Source: Rhodocyclaceae bacterium
GTDB taxonomy: Bacteria > Pseudomonadota > Gammaproteobacteria > Burkholderiales > Rhodocyclaceae
DNA: 34,417 nt
Reading direction: 5' to 3'
NCBI GenBank assembly: GCA_026417115.1
Contig: JAOADW010000011.1
Coordinates: forward strand, 1-34,417
Positions 29,902-34,417 of the stretch are shown one piece after another (within the stretch, counting starts at the first letter, position 1; each line of letters begins with the position of its first letter). Made by a program: the position numbers and the translations under genes. Under the pieces are notes generated by a model. The model did not search any database and had not been told where the DNA came from. It saw only the letters and a program-made list of their open reading frames with translations.

Positions 29902-31842
29902 TCACGCCGCCAATTTTTCTCTGGGCAAAAACGCGAGGCGCGGCACGCCGCGACGCTCTCCCAAGTCGGCCAGCAGCTCTTTCATGTCCAAAATCAGCAC
30001 GATCTGGCCGTTCGAGAGCGTCGTCACGCCGGCTACACCCTTGGGCCGGAAGCCTTCGAGGGACTTGATCACCGCGTCCTCCCGCCCAAGAAAACCGTCG
30101 ATCGCGAGGATGAAGCTATGTTCGGCCGTTTGCATCAGCACGCCATATTGGGGCACGCGCTCGGTCTCCCAGCCAAGGAGATGAGCGATCGGATAGATGG
30201 GCAGGACTTCGCCGCGCACGACCATCGTCGCGCGTCCGCCGACTTCCTGGACGTCTTCCAGGCGCACCGGCAAGATTTCGCGCACCATCGACAGGGGCAC
30301 GGCGAAGGGCTGACTGCCCAGTTGCACGAGCAACACCGGCAGAATGGCGAGGGTGAGCGGCAAGGAGATGATGAAGCTCGTGCCTTTGCCCGGCGTGGAG
30401 CGGATGTCGATCGAGCCGTTGAGCTTCTGGATGTTGGTTCTGACCACGTCCATGCCGACCCCCCGGCCAGAGACGTCGGAAGCGACTTCCTTGGTGGAAA
30501 AGCCAGGCAGGAAAATCAGGTTGAGGCTCTGCCGCTCGTCCATCGTATTGGCCTCCTCGTCTGTGATGAGGCCTTTTTCAAGCGCCTTCGCGCGCAGCTT
30601 TTCGGCGTTCATGCCGCGCCCGTCGTCGGCGACGATGATGACGATGTGGTCGCCCTCCTGCCGCGCTTCGAGACGCACGACCGATTTCTCCGGCTTGCCC
30701 GCAACGCGACGCTCTTCTGGGCTTTCGACGCCGTGATCGACGGCGTTGCGAATCAGATGGATGATCGGATCGGAGAGGTCCTCGATCATGGTCTTGTCGA
30801 TCTCGGTTTCCTCGCCGGCGAGTACGAGCTCCACGTCCTTGCCGAGGCTGCGCGCCAGGTCGCGCGCGATGCGCGGATATTTCTGGAACAGCCGGCCGAT
30901 CGGCTGCATGCGCGTCTTCATGACGGCGTTTTGGAGATCGGAGACCAGGAGATCGAGTTGGCTGACCGTCTGGTCGAGCGCATGCAGCGTATCGGTGTCG
31001 ATGCGGCCGTTGATGATGTCGCTGCGCAAAGAGCTCAGGCGGTTCTTGGTCAGGCCGATCTCGCCGGAGAGATTGAGGACTTGATCGAGGCGCGCGGTAT
31101 CGACGCGAATGGTGTTGTCACGCGTTTTCTCGTCGGCGCGCCGCCCCAACGGCGCCGCCATGGCGCCCGGCTTGTCCGCGGCGCGCCGGCCCAAGGCATG
31201 CTGGATGATCTCCTCCGCGGGTTTACCCTTGACGTCCGTATGCATTGGCGGCGTGGCGGCGTTCTCGTGCGGCGCTTTTTGGGGCGCGGTCGACGAAGAG
31301 ACGCCTTGGGCGCCGTGCAGAGCAGCAAACAGCGCTTCCCAGTTGGGCTCTTGCGCAGGCGAAGACGCTTCGGGCATAGGAGCCGGCGCGGCAGGCTGGG
31401 CGGGTGGCTGCATGGCTGCCGTCGGCGGCGCCTTGTCTTCCTGCGTGAGTGCACCGGACAAGGCCGCCTTCAACTGCGCGATGAGGCCGGGGTCTGCCGG
31501 CGGCGGCTGCACGCCTCCCTCGAGATGGTGAAACATCTCGCGTACCGCTGCGGTGGCGGCAAGGATCACGTCCATGATCGCCGGCGTCACTTCCATTTCA
31601 CCGTTTCTGAGCTTGTCGAAGAGGTTCTCAGTGAGATGGCACAAGGTCACGAGTTCTGTCGCATTGAGGAAGCCGGCGCCGCCCTTGATGGTATGGAAAC
31701 CACGAAAAATGTCGTGCAGCAATCCGCGGTCATGCGGGTTTTGCTCGAGCTCGACGAGCTTGTTGTCGACATTGGCCAAGAGATCGCTTGCCTCGACCAA
31801 AAAATCCTGCAACAGATCTTCCATTCCGGCGAAATCACTCAT
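29902..31842 (-). CDS. cheA: Chemotaxis histidine kinase CheA
   Basis: 646 aa from the ATG at 31842, with AAGGAG upstream; the frame extends to 31890 without support. HPt domain 1-110 has the phosphorylated His-50 in FHTIKGGAGFLN. A Pro/Ala-rich linker follows (about 125-215) with no clear CheY-binding P2 fold. The dimerisation region RVDTARLDQVLNLSGEIGL leads to the kinase core: N box LIRNAVDHGVE, G1 ADDGRGMN, F box PGFST and G2 SGRGVGMDVV. A CheW-like domain ends the protein. It phosphorylates CheY in response to chemoreceptors. It follows cheZ at about 105 bp and is the last gene of the cluster. Confidence 0.95.
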   Translation of the reverse strand: MSDFAGMEDLLQDFLVEASDLLANVDNKLVELEQNPHDRGLLHDIFRGFHTIKGGAGFLNATELVTLCHLTENLFDKLRNGEMEVTPAIMDVILAATAAVREMFHHLEGGVQPPPADPGLIAQLKAALSGALTQEDKAPPTAAMQPPAQPAAPAPMPEASSPAQEPNWEALFAALHGAQGVSSSTAPQKAPHENAATPPMHTDVKGKPAEEIIQHALGRRAADKPGAMAAPLGRRADEKTRDNTIRVDTARLDQVLNLSGEIGLTKNRLSSLRSDIINGRIDTDTLHALDQTVSQLDLLVSDLQNAVMKTRMQPIGRLFQKYPRIARDLARSLGKDVELVLAGEETEIDKTMIEDLSDPIIHLIRNAVDHGVESPEERRVAGKPEKSVVRLEARQEGDHIVIIVADDGRGMNAEKLRAKALEKGLITDEEANTMDERQSLNLIFLPGFSTKEVASDVSGRGVGMDVVRTNIQKLNGSIDIRSTPGKGTSFIISLPLTLAILPVLLVQLGSQPFAVPLSMVREILPVRLEDVQEVGGRATMVVRGEVLPIYPIAHLLGWETERVPQYGVLMQTAEHSFILAIDGFLGREDAVIKSLEGFRPKGVAGVTTLSNGQIVLILDMKELLADLGERRGVPRLAFLPREKLAA

Positions 31843-31947
31843 CGCCCTTCTCCTTCTCGCCAAAGCCCCACGCGCACGCAAAACGCCCATGCCTTGCGCT
31901 TCTGCAAGGAAAATGCATGCTCGAGGGAGATTTTTTTCATGGTTCGT

Positions 31948-32748
31948 TCAAAATCCTAGGCTTTCTAGAAGCTCATCGACCTGCGCTTGACTGGTAACGA
32001 CGTCGGCGCGCGTGGCGTCGATGACCGGCCCATTCATGAGGCCGCTCGCCTCTTGGCGTTTTTCCGGCGGCATCGTTTCGATCAAAAGCTGTAGGAGCTG
32101 CGTTTCGATGTTGTGCACGAGCTCGATGACTTTTTTGATCACCTGCCCCGTCAGGTCCTGGAAATCCTGGGCGAGGACGATTTCGTTGAGCTGCTCGTTG
32201 ACAGTGGCCAGATGTCGCGGCGCGGATTGGAAGAAGGCATAGGAATCACGCATCAAGCGCTTGAAGTCGTCGATTTCGATTTGTCCGGAAAACAGCTGCC
32301 CCCATCGCTGTGCCAGCTCGCGCCCCGTGCGCTCGACCTCGCCGAGTGCCGGCTTGGCGATGTCGCAGGCGTTGAGCACCTTGACCGCCGCCTGCTCGGT
32401 CATGCGCGCGATGTAATTGAGTCGATCGCGCGCATCGGGAATTTCCCGCGCCGCCTGTTCGATGGCTTTGTCATAGCCGAGTTCGCGCAAGGCATCGTGT
32501 AGTTTGCGCGCGAGATGGCCGATGCGCTGAAAAACATCCTCGGACACTGCAGCTGTGCCAGCCGCCGGCGCGCTGGCCCCGGCTTGGGCGGCAATGCTGT
32601 CGAACAAAGCCTGAAGCTCGGGTGAATCTCCCGAGGCTTCCTCCTCCTGCGAGGGCGCAGGCGGAGGGTTGCCGGCGGCGATGCTGTCGAAGAGCGCCTG
32701 CAAATCGGCCGAGTCGCCGGATTCGTCGTATTTGAAAGGCTTGGTCAT
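31948..32748 (-). CDS. cheZ: CheY-P phosphatase CheZ with duplicated N-terminal peptide
   Basis: 266 aa. The catalytic helix contains AQDFQDLTGQVIKKV, with the Asp and Gln that dephosphorylate CheY-P. The C-terminus QAQVDELLESLGF matches the CheY-docking helix. A long four-helix region lies between about 70 and 215. Unusually, the N-terminus has two near-identical 16-residue copies of SGDS-x-x-LQALFDSIAA (10-25 and 39-54, identical at 14 positions), joined by a Pro/Glu linker. The LQALFDSI core itself resembles the C-terminal VDELLESL. CheZ is typical of beta- and gammaproteobacteria. It is 25 bp from cheY. Confidence 0.93.
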   Translation of the reverse strand: MTKPFKYDESGDSADLQALFDSIAAGNPPPAPSQEEEASGDSPELQALFDSIAAQAGASAPAAGTAAVSEDVFQRIGHLARKLHDALRELGYDKAIEQAAREIPDARDRLNYIARMTEQAAVKVLNACDIAKPALGEVERTGRELAQRWGQLFSGQIEIDDFKRLMRDSYAFFQSAPRHLATVNEQLNEIVLAQDFQDLTGQVIKKVIELVHNIETQLLQLLIETMPPEKRQEASGLMNGPVIDATRADVVTSQAQVDELLESLGF

Positions 32749-32773
32749 GTCAGGAACCGTCCGTCAAAGGCCT

Positions 32774-33169
32774 TCACCAACCGAGTTTTTCGAAGATCTT
32801 GGTAAGCTTTTCGTTGAGCGTCGCGGCCGTGAACGGCTTGACGATATAGCCAGAAGCACCCGCCTGCGCGGCGGCGATGATGTTTTCTTTCTTCGCTTCG
32901 GCCGTGATCATGAGCACAGGCAGAGTGTTGAAACGAGGGTCGTTGCGGATCGTCTGCAGCAACGTCAGCCCATCCATGTTGGGCATGTTCCAATCGGTGA
33001 TGACGAAATTGAAACCGCCCGCCTGCAACTTTTGCCAGGCGACGGCGCCGTCTTCGGCCTCATCGACGTTGGTGAAGCCGAGCTCTTTGAGCAGGTTGCG
33101 CACGATGCGCCGCATCGTGGAAAAATCATCGACGATCAGAAAGCGGATTTTGCTCGGGTCTTGGGGCAT
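32774..33169 (-). CDS. cheY: Chemotaxis response regulator CheY
   Basis: 131 aa, a single receiver domain. The acidic pair is Asp-14/Asp-15 in [12 protein letters not shown], the phosphorylated residue is Asp-59 in [12 protein letters not shown], and the switch Thr and Lys are in [10 protein letters not shown] and [10 protein letters not shown]. CheY-P binds the flagellar switch; CheZ, the next gene, removes the phosphate. It lies 13 bp after cheV. Confidence 0.97.
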   Translation of the reverse strand: MPQDPSKIRFLIVDDFSTMRRIVRNLLKELGFTNVDEAEDGAVAWQKLQAGGFNFVITDWNMPNMDGLTLLQTIRNDPRFNTLPVLMITAEAKKENIIAAAQAGASGYIVKPFTAATLNEKLTKIFEKLGW

Positions 33170-33181
33170 TGACTCCTTCTC

Positions 33182-34150
33182 CTAGGCGCTGCGCCGGTTT
33201 TTCAAAAGTAAGGGACGGAGGGTGTCCGCCAAGGCTTCGGAATCGAACTTCGCCACGTAGGCATCCACCCCCACGCTCTTGCCCATCGCCTTGTTCGCCT
33301 GTGACGACAACGAAGAATGCATGACCACGGGAATGCCTTCGAAGCGCTTGTCCGCCTTGATGTGCTTGGTCAGCACATAGCCGTCCATTTCCGGCATTTC
33401 TGCATCGACGAGGATCAATTGGATTTCCTCGGACAAGGGCCGTCCCGATTGCTGGGCATGAGCAGCCATGCCTGAGAGGCGTTCCCAGGCTTCACGCCCA
33501 TTTTGCGCATAGCGGTGCCTGACTCCCATCTTGTCGAGCACTTCGGCGATTTTCTTGCGCGCAACGCTGGAATCATCGACGAAAAAGACATGATAGTCGC
33601 TGCCTTCCTCGAGCCGATCGATTTGCCCGACCGCGGCTTCGCCAAAAGTATCGGCCATGATCTGTTCGACGTCGATGATCGAGACCAAGCGGCCATTGTC
33701 GAGCTCGGTGATGGCAGTGATATAGGCATGCGCGCCGCTTGTGACGGCATCGGGCGGCTTCACGCGATCCCATTCGACGCGGATGATGCGGTCAACGCTT
33801 GCGACGAGAAACCCCAGCGTGCGCTTCGAGTATTCGGTAACCATCATCGTCGGCGGCAAGCCGCTCGGCGCATCGGCAAGATGCATCACCTTGGCCAAAG
33901 ACAACACCGGGATCACATTGCCGCGCAAGGACACCAGCCCCTCGACGCCATGAGGCATGTGCGGGGTTTTGGTGATTTCGGGCGTTTTCGAGACCTCCCT
34001 GACCTTGAAGACATTGATGCCAAACGTCTCATGCGTGCCCAGGGAAAACAGCAAGATTTCCATCCGGTTCGAACCCGCGAGTTTGGTGCGTGCATCGACG
34101 TGTTCGATCAGCGAATGTTCAGGAGCCAAAGGGGTGGTGATCGCATTCAT
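33182..34150 (-). CDS. cheV: Chemotaxis coupling protein CheV
   Basis: 322 aa from the ATG at 34150 with GAGGAGAAGG upstream; the upstream extension of the frame has no support. N-terminal CheW-like domain (about 25-165: MEILLFSLGTHETFGINVFK, GLVSLRGNVIPVLSLAKVM) followed by a receiver domain (about 185-315: FFVDDSSVARKK, LILVDAEMPEMDGY, MHSSLSSQ, VAKFDSEAL). It links receptors to CheA and may act as a phosphate sink. It is preceded by another cheV. Confidence 0.95.
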   Translation of the reverse strand: MNAITTPLAPEHSLIEHVDARTKLAGSNRMEILLFSLGTHETFGINVFKVREVSKTPEITKTPHMPHGVEGLVSLRGNVIPVLSLAKVMHLADAPSGLPPTMMVTEYSKRTLGFLVASVDRIIRVEWDRVKPPDAVTSGAHAYITAITELDNGRLVSIIDVEQIMADTFGEAAVGQIDRLEEGSDYHVFFVDDSSVARKKIAEVLDKMGVRHRYAQNGREAWERLSGMAAHAQQSGRPLSEEIQLILVDAEMPEMDGYVLTKHIKADKRFEGIPVVMHSSLSSQANKAMGKSVGVDAYVAKFDSEALADTLRPLLLKNRRSA

Positions 34151-34160
34151 GCCCTTCTCC

Positions 34161-34417
34161 TCAGACTGCCGCGGCAGAATGTTCGGCCGCCGGCAACAAC
34201 AAACGGGTGAGCGTCTCCGCCAGACGTTGCGGCTCGAACTTGGGCACATATTCATCGACGCCCACCGATTTGCCGAGCTGCTGGTTTTGCATCGAAGAAA
34301 GCGAAGAATGCATGAGCACCGGTATGCCCGCAAAGCGCGCATCGGATTTGATGTTGCGCGTCAGAATATAGCCATCCATCTCCGGCATCTCGACATCGGT
34401 GAGCACGAGCTGCACCA
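34161..34417 (-). CDS. cheV: Second CheV-like protein (5' part outside window)
   Basis: The frame runs through the window edge; only the last 85 codons are seen. QLVLTDVEMPEMDGY with LMHSSLSSMQNQQLG and VPKFEPQRLAE are the second half of a receiver domain very like the next gene's, including the phospho-Asp and the KF pair. The N-terminal CheW domain is presumed, not seen. It lies 10 bp upstream of the complete cheV, so this is a tandem pair. Confidence 0.85.
   Translation of the reverse strand, partial: VQLVLTDVEMPEMDGYILTRNIKSDARFAGIPVLMHSSLSSMQNQQLGKSVGVDEYVPKFEPQRLAETLTRLLLPAAEHSAAAV

Noticed and set aside
29887-29909. Hairpin CGGCGTGAA/TTCACGCCG at the cheA stop
   Set aside because: On the minus strand no U-tract follows; the T-run lies on the other side where no plus-strand gene ends. 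It may be a weak or Rho-assisted end, but it is not supported as a terminator.

Overview
The window reads as chromosomal DNA of a GC-rich, chemolithotrophic proteobacterium, most likely a sulfur- and hydrogen-oxidising betaproteobacterium (Hydrogenophilaceae/Thiobacillaceae-like). That placement is inferred from gene content: a Ralstonia-type NAD-reducing [NiFe]-hydrogenase, a SoeABC-type cytoplasmic sulfite:quinone oxidoreductase, TusA and DsrE2 sulfur carriers, a QmoAB-HdrCB electron-transfer module, and MSHA pilus and CheA/CheZ/CheV chemotaxis genes. No marker gene fixes the taxon.

Layout. 1-792 (minus) is the start-proximal part of an endonuclease/exonuclease/phosphatase-family gene. 869-5893 (plus) is a compact hoxFUYHW operon for NAD(+)-linked H2 oxidation. 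5963-6240 (plus) is a Met-rich repeat lipoprotein with a strong terminator. 6382-9321 (minus) holds an HU protein, two small related proteins of unknown function, a PAP2 phosphatase and an exported DUF302-like protein. 9401-16683 (minus) is a sulfur cluster: soeA-soeB-soeC, tusA with its own promoter and terminator, then dsrE2 and a FadL-type outer-membrane channel. 16801-17729 (plus) has an unknown 138-aa protein, divergent from soeA, overlapping a YfcE-type phosphodiesterase. 17841-22916 (plus) is qmoA-qmoB-hdrC-hdrB, closed by a hairpin that overlaps the promoter of a tRNA-Ala(CGC) at 22979-23054. 23299-29667 (minus) is an MSHA-type pseudopilin operon (mshQ-C-D-O-P, an MshA-like pilin, a VanZ-like membrane protein). 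29902-34417 (minus) is a chemotaxis operon (cheV, cheV, cheY, cheZ, cheA), cut by the window end.

How the genes may work together. The Hox enzyme would make NADH from H2. TusA and DsrE2 would carry sulfane sulfur in the cytoplasm toward an oxidising system not present here. SoeABC would oxidise the resulting sulfite directly to sulfate with electrons to quinone. QmoAB with HdrCB fits the other sulfite route, taking electrons from APS reductase (not in the window). No QmoC membrane subunit is encoded; soluble HdrC- and HdrB-like proteins take its place, and HdrB keeps both cysteine-rich CCG motifs, so a soluble disulfide-linked or confurcating electron path is possible. MSHA-like pili and chemotaxis would serve attachment and movement.

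Most worth a second look: the QmoAB-HdrCB module; the FadL channel inside a sulfur-carrier operon; the 138-aa protein between the two sulfite modules; the pair of small proteins with a shared C-terminal motif; and a CheZ whose N-terminus carries two near-identical copies of a peptide resembling its own C-terminal CheY-docking helix.
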